From the NCBI GenBank assembly GCA_037903475.1, contig JBAJFG010000140.1, positions 2,232,001 to 2,296,000 of the forward strand: 64,000 nucleotides of DNA. The letters run 5' to 3'. Below the pieces are notes generated by a model. The model was not told the origin of the DNA. It saw only the letters and a program-made list of their open reading frames with translations, and ran no database searches. Within the stretch, counting starts at the first letter, position 1. Every line of letters starts with the position of its first letter. Position numbers and translations under genes: made by a program. The stretch is from Ancylostoma caninum. Lineage: Eukaryota; Nematoda; Chromadorea; Rhabditida; Ancylostomatidae. This document shows, piece by piece, positions 1 to 11,131 of this stretch.

Positions 1-1354
1 ACAGCGTTCTAGAAAAGTGGAACGAAGTTAGGAAGCACTAGATTGGGTGCTTGAATGTTGGATATTTTTGATTCTTGAAGGCTGTCATCCACCTCTTGAG
101 AACTGGTTACTGTCTACTCGCCATTTTTTACTCTCGCATTCTATTCTCAATACAAGATAAGCATTTCTCAGAAGCAAACTCAGGAGTATAGCGTCAGTAA
201 ACGAAAGGAGAAGAAGAAGAAAGCTCATATTATTGCTGCGACTTTAACATGAACTAGGCCCGTAGCCGCAAAAACGTTCCGGGCAGAGTTCTTAGTTTTC
301 CGCTCACCAAGAAGGGACCATATTCACCACAAAGGTGTGACATGTTTTGCTATCTTTGCTGCCCCTATCACCGCCGACTGAGACAAGCCACTCTAACACA
401 GTAATGTCATTTTTATTTGTGAGGACTCATCCACTTTGGAAGAGCTCTTAGGTCATTAGCTTCCCGGTACGTTCATGAGTAGTGGCCCTGGAATTTTCAC
501 CCGTGTGGAATTGACCCGATGAGAAGTCCTCATGCTGGGCAGAAAATATCACGGGCAGAATACCACATACGGCAGTAGGAAGAGAGACTTATCGTTGCCG
601 AGGCACGTTTTATTCTTCATGGTGGGAAACTGGACCATTTATTGTGTCATTTGTGGGGATCAAAACTGAAGTTCTTAACAAGTACGGCCATTTCTTGCAA
701 TGTGTACATTTTCTGCACTGCGAGAACAAGAAAAAAAAACATAGAGGAAATTCCGGTGGTTTCATTCGCCATGTCATTCAAAAGACTGACCGTGAATGAG
801 AACAGTAGAGTTATCAATGGAAAATAGTACATGATGTGAAGGCGCGCATACAGTCAGAGTGACGGGAAAGGGTGCGTGCGTACTATTTTGAATCACGTAG
901 TTTTCTCGCAGATAAGCTTGCATCGCAGAAAAAACAGTCGATATTTCGAAAATCGAAAAAAAAAATTAAGCAGTGCAGAAATTCTAGAAAACGGTGGTAG
1001 TCCAGAAACAAATCCTAAATAGAAGCCATGGCTCACCCTAGTACATGAAGACCGTAAAAAATGTAATTACTGCTCATAAAAATATAATTATTACTTTGTA
1101 CAGCTATAACAGTATAATGAAGGTGACGTGAAATGATCCCGTAGGCATCCTCCCGTTAGAATTAAAGGGTCAGCGAGACTAATCAACTAGTCTATTAAAG
1201 GAATCTCAACTAATTCTCCACCCCATCCTTCCTCATTAACTAAGCCCACCAATAACAAGGGAAGGGGGCAGTGAGGAAGTCTGATCTCGACGAGAGCAAT
1301 GGTCACGGGAGCAACCCACGACGATTCCAAATTAATCCTTAATTCCTATTGCAG
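1..1354. other. Intergenic or intronic, no gene seen
   Basis: AT-rich sequence with short, overlapping open frames on both strands and no recognisable protein. It may hold introns of the gene whose exon candidate begins at 1355. No repeat or RNA signature was recognised. Confidence 0.4.
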
Positions 1355-1459
1355 CGCCTCGTTGAGAACGAATTCATCATCGCGGACAACTGCGACAAAT
1401 TGGGCGTGCCCTTGCAGAACAGCACGCCGCTGGCAATAAAATCAAACGTAAAAGTGTGA
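1355..1459 (+). CDS. Candidate terminal exon, unidentified protein
   Basis: A good 3' splice site (pyrimidine-rich, ending attgcag) is followed by 34 codons and a TGA. The peptide begins RLVENEFIIADNCDKLGV and ends AIKSNVKV. This stretch is more GC-rich than its flanks and codon choice looks coding (GAG AAC GAA TTC ATC ATC GCG GAC). I do not recognise the family. A GTAAAA inside the last codons could instead be a weak donor, which would make this an internal exon. No upstream exon of the same gene could be identified in the window. The call rests on splice site plus coding character only. Confidence 0.4.
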   Translation, partial: RLVENEFIIADNCDKLGVPLQNSTPLAIKSNVKV

Positions 1460-3365
1460 AAATGACGCTAAAGTCATCGTATGTCCAAAGTTCGTTGCAA
1501 GGCGAAAGTGCATGACGAGTCGCCTAATTAAGGAGAAAGCCGCTTTAATTTCCTATGGCGTACTACTATTTTCCTCATCATTTTGACTGGCATTCTGAGT
1601 GCGAAAAAGGAACAGGCGCGGAACTTCTTTCGCCAGCACGTTTGCTCTCAAATAAGAGCGAAGAAACCCAAATAGAGTTATGCATTTAGGGTTGATCAGC
1701 GTACTGACCATAGTGGCATACCCAAACTGGAATTTGAATCAAACGGAAATTCAAGTTTCCGAGAATAAGTAAGCATTATACATAATCCTTGGAGCACAAA
1801 AATGGCTCTAGGAGTTTTCCTTTCTTGACTAGTCGAATGTTTGGACCATCTTCGTAAGTACTTGAAGGAAATATGATCCAGTGACTGAATTTTGAAAGAG
1901 TTTCCACATTACTCCGAGTGGTAATACTAAAATTCGCACTCCAGTGATTGAAATATGTACATTTCTCTGCTCAGAAGTGTTTCTTACATGCAACACTCTC
2001 TATTGATATTACTCAAGTAAGGACATGCACAGAAACATTCGAGCTTACAGGTTGCGTCATAGATATTGACGCACCGAAATTATTCTGTAAACGAGGATCA
2101 ATAAATAAATAACAAATTCTCAAAAATGAAAAACAAATGGAAAAACGGTTCAACTTCCGTTTCGCACTTTACCGTTATGCGGAAGCTGAGCTGAAAGGGA
2201 AGGACTTTCACCAGAACTCATCGGTAATGGTCCGGAAGTAATAAGCTTCAAACTCACCAACTCTATTGCACAGCTAAGTATAACAAAATAGAATTTTAAG
2301 CTTCCTAGCTCGTCTCGGTGGGTGAGGTCGTACGAAAAGCGTAGTGCTCGTTACCCGGCTTCCCGGTACCACGAGGGTAGCCGGTATACCTGTGTGTCGA
2401 AGCTCCGGCAGGCTCCCATGACCCCTTTGGTGGCGCTAAGGGCATCACAGCCGGCTGATGTGGCTACTGCTTCTGGCTTTCGTACTGATCTACCCGTCAG
2501 GTTTACTGGGCTCATTCAAAGTGCTATATCTTGCTGACAGGAGATCGGATCATAAGACATTCGGGTTTGAAAAGCGCACTTATTAGAGCATTCGTTGAAC
2601 TGGCTAGCTAGAAGAGTCCGGCACTCAGTGTTCAATTCGTACATCAATTTGCTCTGTTGCAATCCTAGTTGCATTTTATGGTCTTCCTTTTTTTTCCTTC
2701 GTTGTTAGCACGTTTTTTAGACGTATGAAAATGGAAATGGAATGAAAGAATACGAAAGGATAATGCAAAAATCCTTACGTATTCTGTTATACTCCTTTGG
2801 TTGACCGGGAGGTGGGCTAAGGAATATAGAAAAGACTTGAACTAGAAAGTCTCTACTTAACTTAGTTAAGAGGTGCGTTACTTCTCACCTCTAAAGGCTG
2901 ATCTGCTCATGATTTTGAACAAAATCAACCTGAGCCAGTTGCGGCGCTGAGGCGATGTGCTCCACCATCGTCTTCGTGACTGCTTCCGCAAGGAAGTAGC
3001 CTGCTGCGAAGTATTGCCTTTTCTACGAACTCATTACGCCGTGCTGTGTGAGTTGCATAAAAATCATACTAATCGAAATTGATGTCCCCGATACATCCAT
3101 GCAAATCTGCGCAACTTGATCACCAAGAATTACCGAGCTCGTTCAAGAAATTTGCATGCCCAGTGGTCCTGATGCGATCAATAGAGCGCGCCAAAAATTT
3201 CTGTATTGCACTGCCATGGGACTCCATGTAAAGCTTATGAAACTTTGACCACTCGAACCAACTGTGATCACCTTGATCACCTTTCTCATGGAGTGTTGAA
3301 AGACCTATTTTCGATTAACTTTGATTCGTTTGATTATGAAATGATGAGCCAAACATGCCAACAGT
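1460..3365. other. Noncoding stretch, nothing identified
   Basis: No gene was recognised. Around 2310-2540 there is a GC-richer segment open in one frame for 71 codons; it resembles no protein I know and is more likely part of a dispersed repeat. Runs such as aataaataaataac near 2100 are simple AT-rich sequence. Confidence 0.35.
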
Positions 3366-3430
3366 GGCGAGGTGGCCGAGTGGATAGGGCGTATAAAGTA
3401 GGAGGTCGAGTGTTTGGGTCCTGACGGGTC
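3366..3430 (+). repeat. tRNA-like head of a SINE (degenerate)
   Basis: The sequence gcgaggtggccgagtgg (from 3367) matches the D-arm and pol III A box of Ser/Leu-type tRNA genes (TGGCCGAGTGG at 3373-3383). A B-box-like stretch (gtttgggtcc, about 3412-3421) lies downstream with two mismatches to the consensus. No proper acceptor stem or anticodon arm can be folded, so this is a tRNA-derived repeat or pseudogene and not a working tRNA. Confidence 0.4.
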
Positions 3431-3485
3431 AACTTCCTTTGCATTCTTAACTTTAGGCTTTTAAACTTGTTTCTAATATTTGTAA

Positions 3486-3572
3486 TGATTCGAACACATC
3501 AAACGCGTGCACCACTGCAAAAACTACGGCAGGAACTTTGTCCGATGCGTTACCTACTCGGCCATCTCACCG
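3486..3572 (-). repeat. tRNA-like head of a SINE (degenerate)
   Basis: On the minus strand gatggccgagtagg (A box at 3553-3564) is followed by a B-box-like TGTTCGAATCA (3486-3496) at about tRNA spacing. The arms between do not fold into a cloverleaf. It faces the plus-strand tRNA-like copy at 3366 tail to tail, about 55 bp apart. It is probably a tRNA-derived SINE remnant. Confidence 0.45.
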
Positions 3573-3750
3573 CGGCTGCCATGCCTGCAGCTAGGACTCA
3601 TGATCACGTAACCAGACGAAACCATGTTATTCAAAAATGCGTCTGCAAACGTTCGATAGTCCATAGGACAGCTAATCACGGCAACCACTGCAGGATTGCG
3701 TGGCCAAAGTTTCATGAATCCAACCTAGGAGTACAATGACAAGGCACTAG

Positions 3751-3921
3751 GTTATTTGAGGTACCCAACACGAATGTCGTATCCATTTTGCACCGTAACG
3801 TCCTTTTATAGGGTTACGGTAGGTGTACGACACCATGCAGTAGTAGAGCTACCACAACCCTATAAAAGTAATGTTACGGTACAAGATGGATATGATATTC
3901 ATATTCAGGACCTCAAATAAC
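3751..3921. mobile_element. Foldback MITE, ~171 bp
   Basis: The two halves are imperfect inverted repeats over their whole length. The left end gttatttgaggt pairs with the right end acctcaaataac, and the inner block ccttttatagggtt pairs with aaccctataaaag, leaving a loop of about 35 bases. It has no coding capacity. This is the structure of a foldback-type miniature inverted-repeat element; the superfamily cannot be told from the ends. Confidence 0.75.
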
Positions 3922-3971
3922 CACCCATAGTATGCAAAGTTCCAGTTACGAGAACGTTCTTATCATTCGCG

Positions 3972-4380
3972 ACAATGTGCTCAACGTTTGACACACATGG
4001 TGCGACGCGTAGGAGCGCGTGCTCAACCGGGTGAGCACGCTCCTTTCAGACTTATATTTCTGTGAAGCAGTCATAATCAGGAAACTTTTATGCAGTGTTA
4101 TAATAACAAATATTCAAGCTTCCTATACATGCACTGGGCAAAGCAGTTCTTCACTCAAACTTTTTTTTAATATGTGGTTGAAACACATACCAGAGAGAAC
4201 AATACATATGAAAAAGGAACTTCAATCAGTATCAAGTGAATGGACGACAAACATCCGGAAGCACTCTTAACGATCACAAAAGAGAAAACGATCCTGCTCA
4301 GATTTGAGCAAATTCGGGGTGTTACGCCGGAGGAAAAATTCCTACCACGTGGGACCACGTGCTCAAGCTGTTTCATACTT
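3972..4380 (+). mobile_element. Dispersed ~0.4 kb repeat, copy 1
   Basis: This segment is repeated in inverted orientation at 54431-54853 with clear identity along its length (for example cctatacatgcactgggca and agtatcaagtgaatggacga in both). Both copies carry, near the ends, short palindromes of the form GTGCTCAACCGG-TGAGCAC. There is no conserved protein, and the open frames inside are not preserved between copies. It is most likely a non-autonomous DNA transposon. Confidence 0.7.
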
Positions 4381-7300
4381 CTGGAAGCTAGTACATAAAT
4401 GAGGAATTTGTGCTGATAGAATCCAATCACCAGGGTCCAATCACCTTATCCATGGTAGTGTTTTACCCGTCCAGCAGCTCCATTGATGATTTCTTTAACG
4501 TGTATGTTCCACAGAGCTTACGCCTTCAAACAGTATCGAGTGCTTTTTTTGTTTCCATTGAATACCAAGAGAAAATGGTGTCTTTCCTCAAAGTGGCGTT
4601 TTTCTTTTTTAGTCTAAGAAGTAAAGAAACCAATAATTGTGAGAAACCACATGATGACAGAATTGCAGAGTACCAAAAACCTTTCAGAAGGCGTAGAGGA
4701 CATCACGCGAAAATGACAATTGGAAAAGCAGCATCTGAAAAAAGCGCAAGCACTTGTGTTAACACCTAACAATGTAAAAGGAGAAACTGTGAAAGTAGAC
4801 AAGGAAGGCGGATAGAGGGTTTCATGAGGAAAAATAATACTGAAATGCAATCACGATACCCAGGCGAAGGGTGGCGAGCACTTCTGCCACTAAGGATATG
4901 TGTGCGATTTAAAGAAAACGGAAGGGAAACTGTGAACGTGCTGTAGAAGATAGAGCATTTGTCTTAATCAGTGTTCTTCTATCATCGTGCTGTGTTTTTC
5001 GTGAACAACAGAAGTTCAGGGCAGATATAATGATAAACGGCTGATAGTGATAAACAGCTGACGTACTCCTGATTGGATTCCTTTTCCCCACGATGCATGT
5101 GTCTCTGCCTTATTCACGTGGCTATGTTATGTGAAAGCCGAAAAATGTAAGGTTCGGGCTTATTCAGCTGAGGGAAGAGACGTCGATATCAACTCTTAAT
5201 CAAAGTTGCTTCTCCTATTTAATGAGGAGAAATGCATTTACTGTGTTGGAAAAATAGGTTGAGGGAAATGTAAGATTAGTGTCGTACTCGTCCGGTTCTC
5301 CTCTACCACATGGGCTCGAACTTTTCACCATTGCTGAGGCAAGAGGATATCTCTCTGATCACCAAGTATTCTCTGCATGCACCATTGCAATCAGTATCAT
5401 GCTTGCGAATAATGTTAGAAGGATGAGTACTCCTTCCTGGTGTGGAGTTTACAATTTATTCATTTAGTTTTCGAATTATTTATTTATTTGTTTATCTGAG
5501 TGCACGCGAGATATTCCATGAAAAAAAAATCAGAAGTTAAAGAGTTTTGATACACCAAAAGATGTGAAGAAATACATGAGACTGGAAAAAATATGGCTGA
5601 TCGAGGAAAACAGGAATCCACGTTATTGAAACACCTTGGAGTCATGTATGTAGAGAAACATAAACATCCATAGAAACATAAACATTTATGGAATATTCTA
5701 GAAGAAATAGAAAGAGGAAACGCTTTGGATCAGTCCATGTCCATGAGAAGACGCAAGCCTACCGTGAACCTTTCTATGATTACTTCAAAAACAGTGTAAA
5801 TATTTTACTTTACTTCGTTGTGCTCTCTGGATTTCTGAGTTGAAGTTGTAGTCGTGTTCTCTTACTTCATAATTGCATCGTTTTAAACATGAATCACATC
5901 TTCATTTGCTGGTTTGGTTGTGGCGCGAGTTCAGGCGTAGGCATCATCTCTCAAATGGTAAGAGATAATAAAATAGTAAAAATAAGTGTAGCAGAAGAGG
6001 TGCTGAGAGAAAAAGAGCATAGTTATTTATAGATAGACGGCCATTACCACTCGAAAGCATAATAAGTTAACGTGCAAAAAGCACAATCCACTAGAATGTT
6101 CAGTTGGACAGAGATACACCACTACGATGTCGATTTACATGTTTCCTGTTGAAATTAGCTCTACTGCTACAATGTGGTCCGTTGCCAAGTTCTTGCTATT
6201 CACCGTGCTGTGCTCTCGACAACATGCTTTTAAATACAAAGCAGAATTCCTTCTTGCGCTTCCCAGACATCCTTCCAGAGAATGAAAGACGTAAAATCAC
6301 GACGAATGATCGTTCGTCCTGCTACAGTAGCATTTAGTGCTGAATAGGTCGACCTGGTTGTAGTTTTGAGCAACTGTAGCTGCGAGCCAATTTGATGGAC
6401 AGTCACCGTTGAAAATCACAGGCAGCACTCGCCATTGTTTTTTCCTTCTCATTCTTTGTCGTTTTTCTCATCCTTTGAGCACTTAATCCTTCCTTCCATT
6501 GTAAGTGTGCTTCTACTTTCTCAGGAACCCACAGTGTTGTTGAATTTCTCCAAAGTTTCGATTTATTTGGTTGTTCTGAAGTCAATATAGAACTCTATGG
6601 CTTATCAGTGGAGGTTTGCTTTGTTGCCATTTCCTTCCAGAATTTCACTTCTTCCGATCTTCTACGACAACGCTGCTAAACAAAGCAAATATGAAAACAA
6701 AACAGCCGACGAAGAGGCAGCGCCACGGGCTTCCCAAGTCAGGTCCACTCCTAAGGCTTGCAAAACTTGGCCCACTTGCTTTGAGGCAGTCAACTGAAAG
6801 TCTCCGGGACAGGAGAATTCAAAAGTCTCAAAAAAATTTAAACACGAAAACGATCAACATACACGATTGCCACGAATTACTCTTGAGTCTGAAGATCGAA
6901 ATTTTCCAAGCCTCTTTCCTTCAATGCTTCGTTGTTCTTAAGAGAAGTACTCCAAAGAAGGGCCTCCGAGTTGTCTGCGATAATTGATCCGAGTCTGGAT
7001 GCATCAATAAGATTACCCATGGCAAACGTCTTGCCGCCTTTGCTAACAAAGGGTAAATTTGTGTTGTGCAAACGCATTTACCCCGGGTAAACTCAATTCT
7101 ACGTGTCATGTTCCTAGTTTCAGTAGAGTGACGACGATTCAGTTATGTTGCCAAGGTTTCACATAAACTTTCAGAGAGTACAGAAAAGCATTAGCCATAA
7201 AAAAATGAATAGGTAACATTCATTGTTCATGAGAGTTAAAGATATTCTGAATAAGTAGTCACCATTCACACACACCCAAAAATACCTCAGTTTTGGACTC

Positions 7301-7506
7301 ACTCATGCTGCAAAAAGATATTGGAGCCGTTATTTTCCTCAGTTAAGGTTCCCACAAGGGTTCACATGCATCTTCTCTGAAATGGACATTCTCATACCCA
7401 AGAGTATGATTACTACAGCGATTCCAAACGTTCCCGCTACAATCCACACATATCTTGTTCAATATCAACACGACCAATATACATCAGTGCTTCAATATTT
7501 CGAGCA
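4381..7506. other. Noncoding stretch, nothing identified
   Basis: The stretch is AT-rich with many short open frames of ordinary length for this composition, none resembling a known protein. No RNA gene or clear repeat was recognised. It could include upstream regulatory sequence of the exon candidate at 7507. Confidence 0.35.
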
Positions 7507-7651
7507 ATGTACAAGACCAATCTCATCGCCCAGAATCTTGCCCTTTTTGCTGCAGTGGTAGTCTTCCTTTTAGGGTGCGGCGGCACTCTAGAAAATGTTA
7601 ACTCCACAAAAATACCTGCTGCAACTGCATCCCCTCTCTCCTCTATCAAAG
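7507..7651 (+). CDS. Candidate first exon with signal peptide or anchor
   Basis: An ATG opens 48 codons followed by a strong donor (AAAG|GTATGT at 7652). The N-terminus reads MYKTNLIAQNLALFAAVVVF, followed by a short hydrophobic continuation and a Cys-Gly-Gly, typical of a signal peptide or type II signal anchor, then a Ser/Thr/Asn-rich stretch. The exon ends in phase 1. I could not find a phase-compatible second exon nearby, so product and membrane topology stay open. An open frame on the opposite strand covers the same bases and is probably a shadow. Confidence 0.35.
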
Positions 7652-8391
7652 GTATGTAACGACCGGTGCGCGAGATCGTTTTATATCATTCATTTTCTAG
7701 TGCATGTACTTATGTTTAATGTCATTCGTTGATATCTCACTATTTTAACCGTATTACACGTGCCTTATTTGTGCTACCGATGGTCGAAGATAAAGTTTAC
7801 TCACCAAGTTTGAGGTCTGGTATGTGGCTGCTACCTTAATCTACAAGTCTCGCGTGGAAACCTATTGGCGAGCGACCCAGCGAACGCAACATTTGCATTG
7901 GGTAGCGACTGGATTTAGACAACGATGTGCGGGTAAACAGTCGATAGGTATCGCATAAGGGGCAAACTTTGGGTAGGTGGACACGTTTACCATGGATAGT
8001 GTAAGCGATGCATGCGAGTTTGGGGGGTGCATTAGTAATCCGTATTCTAGACATTTTTTTCTTTTTCAAACCAGACCACTGATTATCCTCAGCTAGCAAG
8101 AATATGAATGAAATACGTTGGTCGTTTTCAATGCAGTTAAAAATATTCGGAGTGCTCGATTATCTCATGAGATCATAGTGCTAGGACGGATACGAGGAGC
8201 TATGTGCGGAGTTTTCCAATTTTACATTAATGAAATTTAAACGGTTCATTTGTTTGTTAAGAAGCAAAGCGACCTTAAGCACATCCGGTGAAAAAAGATT
8301 TAGGCCGAATATCAACGCGGACAAAATCCCAAGACTTCCTTCTCACTTCTGACTAACATTTCATACCCCGCCAAGACAAAGGATAAGCAGA
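7652..8391. other. Probable intron or intergenic sequence
   Basis: No coding exon was recognised. A 13-base match to the 3' end of SL1 plus its donor (ccaagtttgaggt, about 7805-7817) lies here, but the upstream half does not match and no Sm-like site follows. Confidence 0.3.
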
Positions 8392-8565
8392 ATGAGGTTC
8401 GTTGTTAGAATTGAAGCCGGTAGGAGCTTAAAGGTCTTAACAGACGATTTGTATGCCACCCACGCTCGTGAAGCCAATGAGCTCCCAATGAAGCAGGGAG
8501 AGCGGGAGGAAAGAACAATTTTGGCTCCAGAGAGCGAACATTCTATAGAAGCCTTAAAAAATTGA
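8392..8565 (+). CDS. Short open frame with coding-like composition
   Basis: An ATG-to-TGA frame of 57 codons encodes a charged, soluble peptide beginning MRFVVRIEAGRSLKVLTDDL and ending SIEALKN. Glu and Arg are rich, codon use is balanced, and a cag directly precedes the start and could serve as a splice acceptor. No family is recognised and the phase does not fit the exon at 7507. It may be a terminal exon of an unknown gene or chance. Confidence 0.2.
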   Translation: MRFVVRIEAGRSLKVLTDDLYATHAREANELPMKQGEREERTILAPESEHSIEALKN

Positions 8566-10340
8566 AATGTTAGCAACTTTTTTCCTCTCGTTTCTGTAAA
8601 AATCATTGACATATGTAGTGTGAATGGATGTAAGATTCTACGATATAGCTTCCAATTGAAGTATTACAGTTGTCTAGCTAAAATCTTCTTCCAACAGCCT
8701 TTCCGTTGGTATTATGTGGAAGCTAGGTTACAATTACAAGCTAAACTACATAAAAACTGCCTCTTGACAAAACCTAAATCAGCTCAAGCCTTATCGCTCC
8801 CTCCTCTGAACTGCTGGAGCCTTTATCCATGGGTGCTCAAGACTAGCACGCATCCCTCATTGCCATCTGTCACCATTTTCTCCCATGTTCTTCGGTTTTG
8901 TGACGGCTTCCATGATTGCGAGAGCAAGGGCGAATGAGCATGAAAAATTGCGCCCTGGCTATTTCCTGCTCCGTCGCAGCCTTCCGGCACAGCATCCTCG
9001 GAGCTAGCGTCATCTTGCTCTGCTAAGGTTCCAGTTTCACCAGTTTTCATTACTGCCAGTCCAAAGTGCTTGAAACTTCAGAAACTTCAGCATTTTAAGT
9101 AGGTTCTGTTTCATGCAATGCACGCTATGCAAAATTGGTCACACCAGAAAAAAATCTTCGAAGTTATGCATTTCATAGTAGTTGCTTTTCCTGTGAATTT
9201 TCTTATTTTGCCCTTCACTTTCGCCACATCACTCCAAAAAAAGCGAAGAATGAAGAATAATTAATAACAAATTTCTTCAGTGCCAGAATAGCTAAGAAAT
9301 TTACAATTAACGTACATAACATACATAATACATTCGTAGTTCACATTAACGTACATAATTACAGAATTACATCTTATATCAGAAGTTCAAGTTTAAAGTG
9401 ATCATACGGCTTATTATCCAGTGAACAGAGAGGACCAGTTTAGTTTTTCTTTTCTATAAATCACAAGGTGTTCCCAATTATGAATGAATGAACAAGCATG
9501 AATCACGATGAATGAACAATCATCAATCACAAACCTATACTCCTTACGACAACCCTGTGCTAAATTGTAAAAAGGAATCAAAAACCGAATATGAGCTCGT
9601 AGCTGCTTCGACGCACTTTTCTTCTACCACTAGAGCTAGAAATCTTTCGCAGATCCCCTGATATTTTCGAGCTTCTTGTTACTTCTTCTGTTAGCCAGCT
9701 TGGTATTGATATCTCCATGGAAAAATAGTTCTACAGCCCTCTGAAGAGGACCTAAATTCCATACTGCTTACCGTTAGCTCAGGGACTTCCTGTGGAATGA
9801 AATATTGTGGAAAAATTTTTGACTCCTTTGTAGAATTAGCCCTAAGCGAGATAATCAGCTAAAATTCAAGTACATAGAACAGGAATAAGAGGAACACTTT
9901 TGCGATTCCCAGAGAAAAAAGAAGCAAATCATGTGGATGGGGCAATGTGTTCGGAGCATGTGTTACGAGTATTATCAACGATGATTGATTTATCTGCAAT
10001 TCCAGGAAGTTCTTCACTCGGCGGACCCATTCTTCTCGTATTTTTTCAATAATTACGGCTGTGAAATCCCAGTTTGTATATCAAACTCGCTGTTACTCCT
10101 AATATTGGCAACAGTTATCCCAGGTTACCACCTTGCAGACAACAGCATTCTTTATTCTGCTACCCTCTACAGTGTAAACGTTTCCTATCGAAATACATGG
10201 ATTTTTGAACAAAAAAGTACTGTGCAATCTATTTGCTGATACTGTAGATGACGGGCCTCATAACGATGATGCAAAGTTTGTCCTATTTATTCTATTTTTG
10301 TGTCCATTCCTTTGAGGTTCTTTAACAGCATTTTCAATTA
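8566..10340. other. Noncoding stretch with low-complexity AT repeats
   Basis: No gene was recognised. Around 9300-9370 tacgtacataa-type words recur, and around 9480-9530 tgaatgaatgaac/aatcac words recur as degenerate short tandem repeats. Confidence 0.35.
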
Positions 10341-10577
10341 TTCATGGAGCCCAAAGAGCCCTTCAGTGTCTTTTTTTTGAGTTTGATGCTTTCGAAATTC
10401 CAGTGGTGTCGTTTGTCGTCATTGCCTGCGCTGCACTTTTGCAAATGCTCCTTCTTCTGAATAGTTGCTTTCGGCTGATTCATGGTGCTCAAAGAGCCCC
10501 TCGGCGTCATCTTTCGAGTATGAGGCTTCCAGCGTTGTAGTTCGCCGTCATCGGCCGAGCTGGCTTCTGCAAGTGGA
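10341..10577. repeat. Imperfect tandem duplication, two ~137 bp units
   Basis: Two adjacent diverged copies begin tcatggagcccaaagagccc and tcatggtgctcaaagagccc and continue with matching blocks (gagt-tgatgctttc / gagtatgaggcttcc; gtcgtcattg / gccgtcatcgg). Neither strand gives a conserved protein across both units. Confidence 0.55.
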
Positions 10578-10658
10578 TAAATGAAATATGCAAATAAATA
10601 AGTTCCATTCAGTCACATTTTCCACACTTGTTACATGCCTGTGCGCGAAATATAGGCT

Positions 10659-11131
10659 CGTATTAAAGAGTAATGGCGGTGAGTTGAACTCCAAAACTCT
10701 CCACCCCGCTTCAGGCGATGATTGCATGCCAGCTCACATCCACTGAGTATAGGATGGCAAATCACCGCCACCCACGTCATTGCTAGAGCATGCAAGTGGC
10801 AACAGAGGAGATCATGGCCCTGTTACGAGCTGATCGGCTTTTCTAGATGTGGAAATAGTGTGAGAGGCGAGTGGACGCAGAATTAGCTACATACCACAAG
10901 CGTATCAGTCTGCATCCACTCACGTCTCCCACTATTTCCCCAGCATGAGAAGGCGATCAGCTCCCAACAGAGCGATCATCTTCTCTGTTGCCAAATGCAT
11001 GCTCTAGCAGTGACGAGGGAGGTAATGATCTGCTATCCCATACTTCGTGGATGTGAGCTGGCATGCAATCATCGCCTAAAGCGTGGTGATGAGTTTTGGA
11101 GTTCATCTCACCACCATGACACTTTACGGGT
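10659..11131. mobile_element. Foldback MITE, ~470 bp
   Basis: Long inverted arms cover nearly the whole element. The left arm starts about cgtattaaagagtaatggcgg and the right arm ends ccaccatgacactttacggg. Inner matching blocks include gattgcatgccagctcacatcca against its complement near 11050-11075, and actatttcc with gagaggcgagtgga against the mirror near 10915-10940. The centre is near 10890. There is no coding capacity. Confidence 0.8.

Noticed and set aside
3206..3424. 72-codon plus frame
   Set aside because: It runs into the tRNA-like repeat, and its peptide resembles nothing.
3366..3430. Functional tRNA-Ser gene
   Set aside because: The D-arm matches but acceptor, anticodon and T arms do not pair.
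7805..7817. ccaagtttgaggt, the 3' end of SL1 plus donor
   Set aside because: The upstream half of SL1 matches poorly (15 of 22 overall) and no Sm-like site follows; considered chance.
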